Shown: piece by piece, positions 9,851 to 20,455 of the stretch | Numbering within the stretch: the first letter of the stretch is position 1 | How the letters are laid out: each line of letters starts with the position of its first letter | Assembly: GCA_030220185.1 (NCBI GenBank) | Contig: JASPKZ010009849.1 | Span: 62,001-126,000, forward strand | DNA from: Diploptera punctata | Lineage: Eukaryota > Arthropoda > Insecta > Blattodea > Blaberidae | Reading direction: 5' to 3' | DNA: 64,000 nt | The notes under the pieces: generated by a model | The model's database searches: none | Seen by the model: the letters and a program-made list of their open reading frames with translations, nothing else | What the model was told of the DNA's origin: nothing | Program-made: the position numbers and the translations under genes

Positions 9851-10114
9851 AGAAAATAGATATATGAGAGAACTACATCGATATTTAGCCACCATTACCT
9901 GGTTTGTTGTTAAATTTAATCCTTTTCTGAAGTCATAGATTGCCATTCAATATTGGTAATCATACTGCTATTTTCCCCGTCTGTAAATTCTATTATGTAG
10001 TTAGAGTTAGATAGTACTCTATTGTGTGAAATCTTTTAGTAAACTGACCAAGATGTCATTACAAATATGTTAATGTATAAACTTGTATATTCAGCGTAAT
10101 TGTCTGAATCAAAT

Positions 10115-10665
10115 CTGAAGAGAAAATTTTCTGCCTAAACTGAGATTTAAACCCAAGACATCCAGCTTTATCTATGTGGGTTCTAACCACTTGAGGTGCG
10201 TGGGGCATAAATCTTTCTCTCTTATAATTCCACGTCCCAGTAACAGAATTATAAGAGGGTTAAATATTGTATTTACACCAAATGGGATCAAAAGAAAAAT
10301 GTAGAAATCCTTCAAGAACTTAATGTGTCACCAATACTGGACTACATCTCCAGATATCAGCTAAACTGGAAGGAACATGTCTCAAGAATGGCTAGATTCA
10401 GGATCTCCAAGGCAGTAATGAACTACTGTCCAAATGGGAAACGGTCACTTGGTCGACCTATGAAAAGATGGCACGAAAACTGCTTTCTCAGGCCATAACA
10501 GTTCTTCTAGGACTAATACCTGGCAGGATGATGATGATGATGATGATGAAATATTGTATCAGGACAGAGGTTGCCTTGATAACTCAAGTGGTTAAAGTGC
10601 TAGTGCAAAAGCAGGAGGTCTTGGGTTGAAATCTTGATTCAGGCAGAAGTTATTTTTTTTTTTCA
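10115..10665. repeat. Decayed tRNA-like foldback enclosing a LINE 3' fragment
   Basis: Degenerate tRNA-like modules at 10132-10206 (-) and 10573-10644 (+) keep the A-box and B-box layout (GGTCTTGGGTTGAAATC) but have many changes. Between them, 10262-10540 (+) encodes a LINE tail with readable pieces SPILDYISRYQLNWKEHVSR and PNGKRSLGRPMKRWHEN. The LINE end carries a (GATGAT)n run at 10522-10545. Confidence 0.6.
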
Positions 10666-10784
10666 GAATTGAATCAGGCTATTAACCTGAGTATATTAGT
10701 CTATACATTAACATCATATAGCTTAAATTAGTATTAAAAAATTTCATCAATTTTTTTTTATTTAGGAGCAACACAATTGCATTA

Positions 10785-11085
10785 TGAATGAAATTCTATT
10801 GCTACTAGAATCCAGGATTATAAGAGAAACATTTATGTCAGGACAGGGTTGTGTCGGGTTCAGATGGGATTTTAGCAAAACTAATAAAAACAGGAGGAGA
10901 AAAAATGATAAACAAAATATGTCAGCTGCTTATTATGATTTGGGAAAAAGAGACTTTTTCAAATTAATGGAAAAAATTAATTATTGTATCAAATCAATAA
11001 GAAAGCAGGCAAAACTGTTTGCAACAACTTCAGGGGCATCTCATTACTTGCAACTTTGAACAAAATTCTAACAAATATTTTAGTA
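10785..11085 (+). mobile_element. LINE fragment, family 3 (RT fingers)
   Basis: A degraded frame resembling RT motif 0-2 (G-DGI-AELIK type, then MIWEKE) with several frameshifts. It is continuous in order with 11470-12240 if the two hairpin insertions between are removed. Non-functional. Confidence 0.55.
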
Positions 11086-11191
11086 TGAATCATGAATTCT
11101 TCTTGCCTCTTACATCTATGTTTTTTAATACAGAACTGCAGTATTGGGAAAATCATTCTCATCGTCAGTTTTTTCCCAACTTTATTATATG
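11086..11191 (-). mobile_element. Short hammerhead-type insertion
   Basis: Bounded by aaatattttagtat at 11072-11085 and 11193-11206, a 14-base target duplication. On the minus strand it has CTGACGA (11147-11153), a partly paired arm and CAATACTGCAG where other copies have GAAACTGCAG. The tail is cttgcctcttacatc, a diverged form of the cacctcata arm. Confidence 0.65.
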
Positions 11192-11216
11192 AAATATTTT
11201 AGTATATAGACTTACT

Positions 11217-11424
11217 TATTTAACTTTCACAGGGAAAGAACACTATGAGGTTTAATTTAATAATTAAATTAATGTTTTTATTACCTCACCTCATATCTTT
11301 TTTCTTCTATACATACAACACCGGTCGACCAGAGGCTACTGACGATGGAGATAAGCTCCGAAACTGCAGTATAGAAGAAGAAAAAAGATATGAGGTGAGG
11401 TAATAAAAACATTAATTTAATTAT
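11217..11424 (+). mobile_element. Hammerhead-type palindromic element with 14-base duplication
   Basis: The best-bounded copy of the family. tatatagacttact occurs at 11203-11216 and 11425-11438. Head ggaaagaacactatgaggtt, then inverted arms ttaattaaatta...cacctcatatc and mirror. The apex + strand forms a hammerhead-like fold at 11336-11374. Stem I is CTA/TAG, the core is CTGACGA, a spare U follows, stem II is GGAG/CTCC, then GAAA, stem III ACTGCAGT and the predicted cleavage triplet GUA. It sits inside a LINE. Confidence 0.8.
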
Positions 11425-11469
11425 TATATAGACTTACTCCTTATATTGACAATGTGATAGGTGACCATG

Positions 11470-12245
11470 TGATATGAAATATTTTAGTATCCAGATTTGC
11501 AAACACCCTATTGTTTGCAGATGACCAAATAATAATAGCAAATTCTGAAAATAATTGACAGAAAGGTCTGTATGAACTTAACAAAATTACAGAAGAATAT
11601 GGATTAAAGATATCTACAGAAAAGACAAAAATTATGGCATTTCAAGGTGTAGATCCTGTAAGAAGTAAAATTGTACTGGACAATAAAATTTTGGAGCAGG
11701 TGAATAATTTTACATATCTAGGATGCAATATCTCATATGAAGAAGAAAAGGATGTAAATGCAAAAATATCTAAATTTTTAAGAATTTTAGGGTTCATAAA
11801 TTTTATCTTCAAGCCACAGTTAGTCCAAAAGCATTCAAGACTGATAGTGTATAAAACACTGGCTCTTCCAACTCTTTTGTATGGTAGCGAAGTATGGACG
11901 TTGAAACAGAAGGATATACAGAGACTTAGATCTGCTGAAATGAGATATCTTCGGAGGACTGCAGGATACACACTACTAGATCACAAAAAAATGAAGACAT
12001 CTTAGAAGAATTACACATGGAATCTTTAGAAAACAAAATTTCTGATTATAAGTCAAGATGGATGCAACATGTTCATCGAATGGAAGATCACAGAATACCC
12101 AAACAATGTTAAGATATCAACCTGCAGGAAGAAGAAGACCAGGACATCCACTCAAAAGACTTCTGGATGGTGTTTCTCTTGAGGCCGAAACAGGTCAACA
12201 AATGGCCTAAATTCGTGAATGTACTATGATGATGAGATTTACTCC
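11470..12245 (+). mobile_element. LINE fragment, family 3 (RT palm to 3' end)
   Basis: Starts with LFADDQIIIANSE (degenerate catalytic box), then KTKIMAFQGVDPVRSKIVLD, a 123-codon frame with FTYLGCNISYEEE and LLYGSEVWTLKQKDIQRL. After a frameshift, HMESLENKISDYKSRWMQHV and HRMEDHR follow, in the order seen in non-LTR elements. It ends with a (ATGATG) run. The same family lies at 29400-30025 and 60816-61525. Confidence 0.8.
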
Positions 12246-12477
12246 CTACATTGACAATGTGGATTTAGAAGAAATACATTAGATCAGATTTTTAATAGAA
12301 GACAGATTTTAGAAAAATGATAATGTAATCGCACTGTGCATCAACTACATGTAGATTTCAAAAAGCCATACAACTCAATTAAGAAGGAGAAGTTACGTAG
12401 TATTGTACTGGAGTTCAGAATTCCTAAAAAAGCTAGTTACACTTATTCAGATGTCCATAACTTAAATATGGAAAATG

Positions 12478-12935
12478 GCATTATGAGGTTCTTAATTCAA
12501 TGAATGAATGAGTCAATTTCTATCTTACCTCTTGAACACTTTAGAAATATTAAGAAAATGGTGAAATTGAAAAATCAGCTATTGCAGCACATAGTTTGCT
12601 GAGTCATAAAATTGAAAAAGAGGCTGAACTTTTAAAACATTTGCAAAAATCTTTGGAATTGACAGTTTGGGAAAAGATATATATTCAGAAGAACAAACTT
12701 AGATCCATGAATTTTGAAATTCCCGATGAATAAGACTTGATCTCAAAATTCATCAAATCAGCACCAGATGGTAACATTATAGATGAAAATTCAAACAAAA
12801 ATCCTGTAGTCATAATATTGACTGATGATGAGAGAGACTCCTCTTGAAAACTGCAGTTTGTGTGTTTAAAAAATAGGAAAACCTCAGTTCCGGTGTTTAC
12901 AAAAATATGAAGTACTAGCTAATATTAATATTATT
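12478..12935 (+). mobile_element. PLE-D 3' fragment with canonical CUGAUGA motif
   Basis: Plus-strand remnants of the Penelope-like C-terminus are GEIEKSAIAAHSL, LELTVWEKIYIQKNKLRS and MNFEIPDE followed by a stop. The frame then runs SAPDGNIIDENSNKN and ILTDDERDSS. Those last codons are the hammerhead-like motif: CTGATGA at 12822-12828, a partly paired arm, GAAA at 12846-12849 and stem III ACTGCAGT. No RT remains. Confidence 0.75.
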
Positions 12936-13330
12936 CCTTTTTAAACATCTTAATGATGGACAAATTATATTTGAAAAGAAAAATATACGTCTAGACTGGG
13001 GTTTGAACCCAGGACCTTTGACTTTCTATGTCAATGCTCTTCCATCTGAGCCACCTAGGCCTCCAATCTAAACGCATATTTTTCTCTTACACATAGTTAA
13101 TTCCCTAACCCAAATAAAAAAAAAGTCTTCTTAATAAAGAAGCAGCCATTTGCAAAAATTGAAGCAACGGCTCGTAGCAGTTGGGGTTAGGGAATTAACT
13201 ATGTGTAAGAGAAAAATACGCGTTTAGATTGGAGGCCTAGGTGGCTCAGATGGAAGAGCATTGACATAGAAAGTCAAAGGTCCTGGGTTCAAACCCCAGT
13301 CTAGGCATATATTTTTCTTTTCAAATATAC
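12936..13330. repeat. Head-to-head tRNA-like palindrome F5 (third tRNA type)
   Basis: Modules at 12989-13060 (-) and 13235-13306 (+) read GCCTAGGTGGCTCAGATGGAAGAGC...TCTAGGC. The anticodon arm is TTGAC ATAGAAA GTCAA and the T arm CTGGG TTCAAAC CCCAG. Arms of about 170 bases are near-identical; the centre holds ttaataaagaagcagccatttgc. A single-arm relative lies at 38408-38479. Confidence 0.85.
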
Positions 13331-13464
13331 CAGCTAATACCTGGCATGCTGCTACGTCTAAACAAATTATAATATGTTATTGCCTTTAGTTGAATAAGTA
13401 AACGGAAAAATAATTATAAATTTGCTTTTTTTAATTTTGTTGTTGTTTCTTGAAATACATTTGT

Positions 13465-13560
13465 GAATGTGAACAGCATTGAGAATGTCACAAATACAGT
13501 GACGAAATCTAGATCTGCGAGGGAAGTATGAGGTGAGTCAAGAAACAACTCAACAAAATT
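13465..13560 (+). repeat. PLE 3'-terminal fragment with variant hammerhead-like motif
   Basis: Contains TTGAGAAT, a perfect stem GTCAC/GTGAC, GAAA and the palindromic ATCTAGAT, then gtatgaggtgagtc. The core box differs from CUGANGA at two positions. A near-identical piece lies at 39172-39275, and the same layout occurs on the minus strand at 2014-2060. Confidence 0.65.
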
Positions 13561-13584
13561 AAAATAAACCTCATAGTTTTTTTT

Positions 13585-15240
13585 TAATTTTATTTTTTAT
13601 TTTATTTTTTTTATTATTGATTTAACATTTCTCACTGAAAGATAAATTATATTTGAAGAAAAAAATTTTTGCCTAGACCGAGACTCGAACCCGGGATCCT
13701 TGGCTTTCCGGGCCAAGTGCTCTACCAAGTGAGCTACCGAGGCAAGTTACAATCTAGACGCAAATTTTTCTCTTATATACGTTGTAATTCCCTATCGCCA
13801 AATGCTTTTGAAACCATTGCTTCTATCTTTGCAAATGGCGACTTCTTAGTTAAGAAGACATTTATTGGGAATTTAACATTACTTTATAAAGCTAGTAAAG
13901 CTTCAAATGATGTTTTTTTTATTTTTTTTATTATTAATTTAACATTTCTAACTGAAAGATAAATTATATTTGAAGAGAAAAATTTTCGCCTAGACCGAGA
14001 CTCGAACCCAGGACCCTTGGCTTTCTGGGCCAAGTGCTCTACCAACTGAGCTACCGAGGCGAGTTACGATCTAGACGCAAATTTTTCTCTTATATACGTT
14101 GTAATTCCCTATCGCCAAATGCTTTTGAAACCATTGCTTCTATCTTTTCAAATGGCGTCTTCTTAGTTAAGAAGACATTTATTGGGAATTTAACATTACT
14201 TTATAAAGCTAGTAAAGCTTCAAATGATGTTTTTTTTTATTATTGATTTAACATTTTCACTGAAAGATAAATTATATTTGAAGAGAAAAATTTTCGCCTA
14301 GACCGAGACTCGAACCCGGGACCCTTGGCTTTCCGGGCCAGTGCTCTACCAACTGAGCTACCGAGGTGAGTTACGATCTAGACGCAAATTTTTCTCTTAT
14401 ATACGTTGTAATTCCCTATCGCCAAATGCTTTTGAAACCATTGCTTCTATCTTTGCAATTTTTCTCTTCAAATATAATTTATCTTTTAGTGAGAAAGAAA
14501 TGTTAAATCACTAATACAAAAAGCTCAGTTGGATAGTAGAGCATTGCCGGGGAGGAAAAGCCAAGGGTCCCAGGTTCGAGTCTCGGTCTAGGCAAAAGTT
14601 TTTCTCTTCAAATATAATTTATCTCTTTCGTGGAGCAAAGTTTTTGTAATCAATAATAAAAAAAAAACATCATTTGAAGCTTTACTAGCTTTATAAAGTA
14701 ATGTTAAATTCCCAATAAATGTCTTCTTTAACTAAGAAGCCGCCATTTGCAAAGATAGAAGCAATGGTTTCAAAAGCATTTGGCGATAGGGAATTACAAC
14801 GTATATAAGAGAAAAATTTGCGTCTAGATCGTAACTCGCCTCGGTAGCTCAGTTGGTAGAGCACTTGGCCCAGAAAGCCAGGGTCCCGGGTTCGAGTCTC
14901 GGTCTAGGCGAAATTTTTTCTCTTCAATATAATTTATCTTTCAGTGAGAAATGTTAAATCAATAATAAAAAAAAACATCATTTGAAGCTTTACTAGCTTT
15001 ATAAAGTAATGTTAAATTCCCAATAAATGTCTTAACTAAGAAGCCACCATTTGCAAAGATAGAAGCAATGGTTTCAAAAGCATTTGGCGATAGGGAATTA
15101 CAACGTATATAAGAGAAAAATTTGCATCTAGATCGTAACTCGCCTCTGTAGCTCAGTTGGTAGAGCACTTGGCCCGGAAAGCCAAGGGTCCCGGGTTCGA
15201 GTCTCGGTCTAGGCAAAAATTTTTCTCTTCAAATATAAAC
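13585..15240. repeat. tRNA-like foldback array F6 (1.6-kb inverted array)
   Basis: Three minus-oriented tRNA-like units in tandem (13671-13743, 13988-14060, 14296-14367; spacing 317 and 308 bases) are followed by three plus-oriented ones (14518-14593 damaged, 14838-14909, 15142-15214). Each unit carries ctcttatatacgttgtaattccc, a gcaaatggcg segment and a tttattgggaatttaacatt tail. The two halves are reverse complements, so the region could form a very large hairpin. Modules are of the GCCTCGG type with A and B boxes intact in most. It lies in the SF3B1 intron before the 16.8 kb exon. Confidence 0.85.
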
Positions 15241-15980
15241 CTCATAGTGTTATTTCCTACTTACATAACTTATAAACGTGCTCTCTTCATTATTGCAGCT
15301 AAAAACAACCAATAAACTAATTAATTCTATTCCCAAATCTACCTTTCATACAATCCAAATAGTAAATAAAATTTCATCTTCCAAAATTTAATATTCAAGC
15401 AATCACTATAAGTAAAGCCATATCGTAATTATTTTTAGATACCCTGTGCTTATTACCCGTAATTGTCCGGGAATCTATGTATCCCGATGTACTTGGCATA
15501 AATGAGCTGAAAAACAAAATTCATTATTTTGATTTATCCGTAAAAGAATACAGGTTCTCACCATGCGCTTCTATGCTTGCCCAGGAATCTACTTATTCTG
15601 ATCTTGGCATCAATGAAAGACAAAAATGGTAATTGTGAGTTATCCGTAAAAGATAAACATATGATGTTGTGTACTTTTTTGTAGAGTTTTTTGAGATATT
15701 CAATTCTGTGTATATTAATTTGGTGTATTTGTTATGGTTAAGGCAGCGTAAGCCATTTAAGCATAAAAAAAGGTACTTTTTTCACATTTTTCACTACAAA
15801 GGCCAATTTTTAGGGGTGAAGGAGTTGAGTATTACAACTCTCTTATAGTCTGTATTCATCCCGGGAATCTCCTGAACATTTTGCAAAAAGCCCCATCACA
15901 ATCGTATGAACGATATGGCTGCACATAAAATACAAACAAACAAACATTCATTTTTATATATTAGATAAGGTAAGATAGGA
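15241..15980. other. Intron sequence without recognised content
   Basis: SF3B1 intron. Begins with acctcatagtgttatttccta, the PLE-family end, at 15239-15260. A short imperfect repeat of tatccgtaaaaga occurs at 15535-15548 and 15640-15653. Nothing else recognised. Confidence 0.4.
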
Positions 15981-15984
15981 ATTG

Positions 15985-16110
15985 ACTTATTCATTCATTA
16001 AATTATTTAAATGTGTGTAAATGGCACAAAGAGTAGGATGGGTGTAAGCAAACAGTTTTCAGATGTTTTTAACATTCATAATGGGTTAAAACTATTTCAT
16101 CTACTATTCA
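15985..16110 (+). mobile_element. LINE fragment, family 1
   Basis: Roughly 110 bases (atggcacaaagagtaggatg ... cagttttcagatgtttttaa) match the RT motif 3-4 stretch CLNGTKSRVRVGKQFSD of the 4.0-5.0 kb copy, here on the + strand. Confidence 0.6.
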
Positions 16111-16124
16111 ATTAGCACTTCACC

Positions 16125-16595
16125 TCATATTGAACTTTTATAGGAAGAAATCACTATGAGGTTTAATTTAATTTAATATTACCTGGACAAGTTTTGAAGG
16201 AAATTTCTTCCTCTTCAGCCAAAAACCGACTTTTCAGATGACCATTAGAAGCCTTGCATATTCTCTCCCTCTGGCGATGGGCAGATAAACCTCACGAAAA
16301 ATAAAGAAAAGTATTTGAAAATGAGGTTCATCTGCTCAACATTAAGGAAAAAGGATATACAAGGCTTTCGGTGGTCATCTCAGCAGTCAGTTTCTAAGAA
16401 TTAAATGAATTGTGATTTCTTCTTACCTCATACTTCTTTGTTTTTTTAAACACAGAACTGCAGTATCAGTGACCCATATTGTCACCATCCTCAGCTGTTT
16501 TCATGACTCAGTTTCTTACTGAGAATAGAAGAAATTTCCTTTCAAATTGGTGAGAGAGCAAAATATAAGATGAGGTGTAATAACCAATTCAATTT
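16125..16595. repeat. Composite hammerhead-type repeat
   Basis: Head aggaagaaatcactatgagg followed by a segment with cctcttcagcc and mirrored pieces. A second module from 16395 has on the minus strand CTGAGGA (16491-16497), stem GTGAC/GTCAC and TGATACTGCAG where GAAACTGCAG is usual. tgagagagcaaaatataaga closes it. Likely two nested copies. Confidence 0.55.
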
Positions 16596-16792
16596 CTTTA
16601 ATAAAATTTATTTAGTGGTGTGTGTAATATATATTTTAAATTCAGAACAATTTTTATCATTTTGTGGGGTTAGTACCCTGGTTTTAAATGACATTAATAT
16701 CCAGTAAACAAAGTTAGTCCGAAAATACCTTCTCCGTGACTTCTTTTTCACTCTTTTTGATAATTTTTTTTAATTCACTTTTTCTTTTTTAG

Positions 16793-17009
16793 AGATCTGG
16801 TACACAGACAGACAGCTTGTGCTGCTATTAAACACATGGCTCTAGGAGTCTACGGCTTTGGTTGTGAAGATGCACTAATACATCTGCTAAATCATGTTTG
16901 GCCAAACATATTTGAAACATCACCACATCTTGTACAAGCATTCATGGATTCCATTGAAGGCCTCCGTGTAGCTTTGGGACCAAATAAAATTCTTCAGTAT
17001 GTGCTACAG
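16793..17009 (+). CDS. SF3B1: Splicing factor 3B subunit 1, internal exon
   Basis: Acceptor ctttttttag and donor GTAAAT. Entry completes Arg (AG|A), then 72 codons: [59 protein letters not shown] and [13 protein letters not shown]. These are the last HEAT repeats of SF3B1. Residues such as [11 protein letters not shown] and [10 protein letters not shown] differ mildly from vertebrate copies, as expected for an arthropod. Clean frame. Confidence 0.97.
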
Positions 17010-17164
17010 GTAAATAAGTACAATTATACATCATCTATGTAAAGTGGTCTGCCAAACTGGTGTGTAAATTGAAAATAGACCACATTAATACCATCTATCT
17101 GCTTAACGTGGAACTTGAAGCATGAAAAGTACAATAGATAGCATTGGAATACACACACACACAC

Positions 17165-17402
17165 TCTTTAAAATTCATCGGAGAACATTTTGTTTAAACA
17201 ACTCACCTCATAGGATTCATGCTTCCATGATACCACGGTTTCAAACACAGTCGTGTTCATCTTCAGCCATAACTCCGAACACGAATGTGTTTGAAACCGC
17301 GGTATCATGGAAGCATGAATCCTATGAAGTGAGTTGTTTAAACAAAATGTTCTCCAATGAATTTTAATGATTATACCTCATAATGTTTACTCCCCAACGT
17401 TA
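17165..17402. repeat. Hammerhead-type palindrome P4
   Basis: Arms ttaaaattcatcggagaaca...ctcacctcataggattcatg and mirror, ending ttatacctcataatgtttac. On the minus strand a full motif lies at 17230-17272: CTGAAGA, spare U, stem GAACAC/GTGTTT, GAAA, stem III ACCGTGGT and triplet GUA. The other arm lacks CUGANGA. It lies 160 bases after an SF3B1 exon. Confidence 0.75.
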
Positions 17403-17869
17403 ATTTCACACACTCATTCACTCACTCACTCACTCTTTTACATTTGCACACCATTAACTTGCTTTCCTTTTTACATTCCAATCACAAATAATATTTCCAT
17501 AATTTTTTTTAATCAATCTGCCTGGATATCTCTATAATATTTTTCTATAATGCAAATTCAGGTTTATGTTTCGATGTTATGCTTAATTTAACATTTTCCA
17601 GTCCTGGACAGAATTTTATTTTAGAAAGAATATTTAATGCTTGAACCTGGGATCTCTGGCTATATGTACCAGCATGATAACCATGGTGAAATTAAACCTC
17701 GTAGTGATTAATTCATATAAAAGTTAAATAATAATCACTATTACGCCATTCAAGCTATGATACGAATGTCAACAATTCCATCCCTCCGGGAAATTCCATC
17801 CAACACCGATATCTTAAAAGAATTGAAGACTATGCCAATTTTGGAATATATTAAACAGTACCAACTAAT

Positions 17870-18075
17870 TGGAAACACCATCTTGAAAGAATGAGTTCAA
17901 ATCGGATCCCCAAAGCTGTTTATAATTATGTACCAAGAGGACGAAGATCTCTGGGCCGTTCTATGATACGTGGAGGGAAGATTTTCTATAGGATCATAAC
18001 AGGCCTTGGCCTAATACTTGGAAGGAAGAAGAAGAATCCCATCCTCTTATACAATTATCTATCATCTGAAAATTC
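17870..18075 (+). mobile_element. LINE 3'-end fragment, family 2
   Basis: Reads MSSNRIPKAVYNYVPRGRRS then LGRSMIRGGKIFYR, the same tail as at 5440-5650. A minus-strand relative lies at 44575-44700. About 200 bases, non-functional. Confidence 0.65.
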
Positions 18076-18356
18076 CAGTCCTGGACAGAATTATTCGGAA
18101 GGTAAAGAATTGAATAAGAGGAAGGAATTGTTAAGTTATGTAGATAGGATAGGAATTGTTGACGTTTGTATCGTAGCTTGAATGGTGTAACAGTTTTCAT
18201 GTTAGTATCTGAGGTTTGAGTATTAATTTTTCTTTCTAAAATAAAATCCTGGTTTTTGTGCTGATTTTGTTTCTTGAAATATCTAGCTAACAGGTGACTG
18301 ATTTTAGCTGCCTTGATTATCAGTTCCTATTATGATATGCTCTCTTGTTATTTCAG

Positions 18357-18515
18357 GGTTTATTCCATCCTGCAAGGAAAGTCCGTGATGTGTACTGGAA
18401 GATATACAACTCACTCTACATTGGTGGACAGGATGCTCTGGTTGCAGGTTACCCCAGGATAGCGAATGATCCAAAGAACCAGTATATCCGTTATGAATTG
18501 GACTACATTCTGTGA
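18357..18515 (+). CDS. SF3B1: Splicing factor 3B subunit 1, terminal coding exon
   Basis: After the acceptor tgttatttcag, 52 codons and a TGA stop: [52 protein letters not shown]. The YELDYIL end is the conserved SF3B1 C-terminus. With the three exons upstream, about 274 residues of the roughly 1,300-residue protein are in the window. The 3' UTR follows; no AATAAA was found in the next 450 bases, but an AATATA variant stands near 18750 beside an (AT)n run. Confidence 0.97.
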   Translation, partial: GLFHPARKVRDVYWKIYNSLYIGGQDALVAGYPRIANDPKNQYIRYELDYIL

Positions 18516-19045
18516 AAAGTGTGTGTGTGATTTTATTTACAGTAGTTACATACTGTTGGATGGCAGTGGAGAATTTTTACCCAATAATGTCTAGATATAT
18601 GTAATAACACCCTTTAATGATGATAGAGTTTATATTTAGGCACAAATAATTTTGTTATGATTACACAAACAAATAGATTTTTCTTCTTTGGTCAAATAGT
18701 TTTTCAGATACAGTGCACTGTTTATTTCAAAGATCACAGTAAAAGAAAAAATAATATATATATATATATATATGTAAGTTCTCTTTCTACTTCATAATTT
18801 TCTTCCTATTTCCAAAGTAAAATATCAAAATTATTATTTTAATGTAATTGGTCCATCGCGCAAAATACAGTGTTGTGTGTTGATACAGTTTAATGATAGT
18901 AAATACTTATAAAAAAATTAATTGAAAACATTAATGAATTGTAATACAGAAATACAGATGAACATAGTCTTTCTTAGATATTATCGCCTCACTATGATGG
19001 TTGTCCGTTTATAAAGCAGGTGCCGCATGACAATGATTAACATGC
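18516..19045 (+). other. Probable SF3B1 3' UTR and flank
   Basis: AT-rich, no open frames of note. An (AT)n run at 18752-18773 holds the only poly(A)-signal-like hexamer I could see. The true cleavage site is not determined. Confidence 0.4.
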
Positions 19046-19349
19046 AGAATTATAATAGTGGCGGTAGTCAGCATCTTTATATGTTGTTGTTTTCAAATGC
19101 TGGGCCTTGACAACGAAGCCATTAGCGTTCTTGCTCTCCAATATTTCTCTATGGTGGATCTAACAGATAGTACTTCACAGGTTTGTAGATGTTCTTCGTT
19201 CATTTCTTCATCTTTATTGCATAGAGGACAATTTGGATTAATGTAGATTCCTATTTTATATAAATGTTTGGCCAAATAGTCATGTTCTGTAAGCAGTCTA
19301 AATTTTGCTACTGTAGTTTTACGTGGAATTTCTGGAATATATCTGGCTT
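19046..19349 (-). mobile_element. LINE 3' part, family 4 (with RNase H), segment 1
   Basis: The minus strand encodes HLYKIGIYINPNCPLCNKDE and EMNEEHLQTC, the CCHC-like tail typical of Jockey/I-type LINEs that carry RNase H. It is continuous with 20149-20455 if the tRNA-like foldback between is removed. Confidence 0.7.
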
Positions 19350-20139
19350 TTTTGACGATTTTATTATTAATTTAACACTTCTCATTGAAGGATAAATTAT
19401 ATTTTGAAGAGAAAAATTTTCGCCTACACCGAGACTCGCACCCGGGACCCTTGGCTTTCCGGGCCAAGTGCTCTACCAACTGAGCTACCGAGGCGAGTTG
19501 CGATCTAGACGCAAATTTTTCTCTTATATACGTTGTAATATCCCTCGCGCCAAATGCTTGAAACCATAGCTTCTATCTTTGCAAATGGCGGCTTCTTGGT
19601 TAAGAAGACATTTATTGGGAATTTAACACTACTTTATAGCCAGTAGGGCTTCTATTGACGATTTTATTATTAATTTAACACTTCTCATTGAAGGATAAAT
19701 TATATTTTGAAGAGAAAAATTTTCGCCTAGACCGAGACTCGAACCTGGGACCCTTGGCTTTCCGGGCCAAGTGCTCTACCAACTGTGCTACCGAGGTGAG
19801 TTGTGATCTAGATGCAAATTTTCTCTTCAAAATATAATTTATCCTTCAATGAGAAGTGTTAAATTAATAATAAAATCGTCAATAGAAGCCCTACTGGCTA
19901 TAAAGTAGTGTTAAATTCCCAATAAATGTCTTCTTAACCAAGAAGCCGCCATTTGCAAAGATAGAAGCTATGGTTTCAAGCATTTGGCACGAGGGATATT
20001 ACAACGTATGTAAGAGAAAAATTTGCATCTAGATCGCAACTCGCCTCGGTAGCTCAGTTGGTAGATCACTTGACCCGGAAAGCCAAGGGTCCTGGGTTCG
20101 AGTCTCGGTCTAGGCGAAAATTTTTCTCTTCAAAATATA
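19350..20139. repeat. tRNA-like foldback F7 inserted in a LINE
   Basis: Two minus-oriented tRNA-like modules (19422-19494 and 19725-19797, 303 bases apart) and one plus-oriented (20043-20115), all of the GCCTCGG type. Inverted body arms meet near 19830. atctggctt at 19341-19349 and 20140-20148 is a nine-base direct repeat, so the insertion site in the host LINE is defined. The ends are tttgacgattttattattaa and cttcaaaatat, the same asymmetric pair as in F2. Confidence 0.8.
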
Positions 20140-20148
20140 ATCTGGCTT

Positions 20149-20455
20149 CTTTACTAAAATGTTCCATTTTTTGTCTTTGGCTTTATTACATAGGTCTTAG
20201 TTTTGTTTGATTTTATATTTGTTTTTAATTATTCTTTTTATGGATGTGAAAGGTAAGCTTTTAGTAGTATTCTGAATTAGATTGGAGCCTTTTTTGGCAA
20301 GAAAATCAGCAGTGTCATTTCCAGCAATTCCACAATGTGCAGGTATCCATTGCAATTGAATTGTTATATTTACTTGTATATAACAATTGCAGGGAAACAA
20401 AGCGAGCCGCTGGACAACCATCATAGGGAGGCCATAATAATATGAGTTAGATTTA
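20149..20455 (-). mobile_element. LINE family 4, RNase H segment
   Basis: A minus-strand frame includes IQLQWIPAHCGIAGNDTADF and LAKKGSNL, the RNase H C-terminal motif (PAHCGIxGNExAD) of I/Jockey-type LINEs. The upstream RT part is not present. Confidence 0.8.

Noticed and set aside
19350..20139. Mutator-type DNA transposon based on the nine-base duplication
   Set aside because: Other foldbacks have 13-base or other duplication lengths and the two ends differ, which fits retroposition better than a fixed nine-base Mutator cut.
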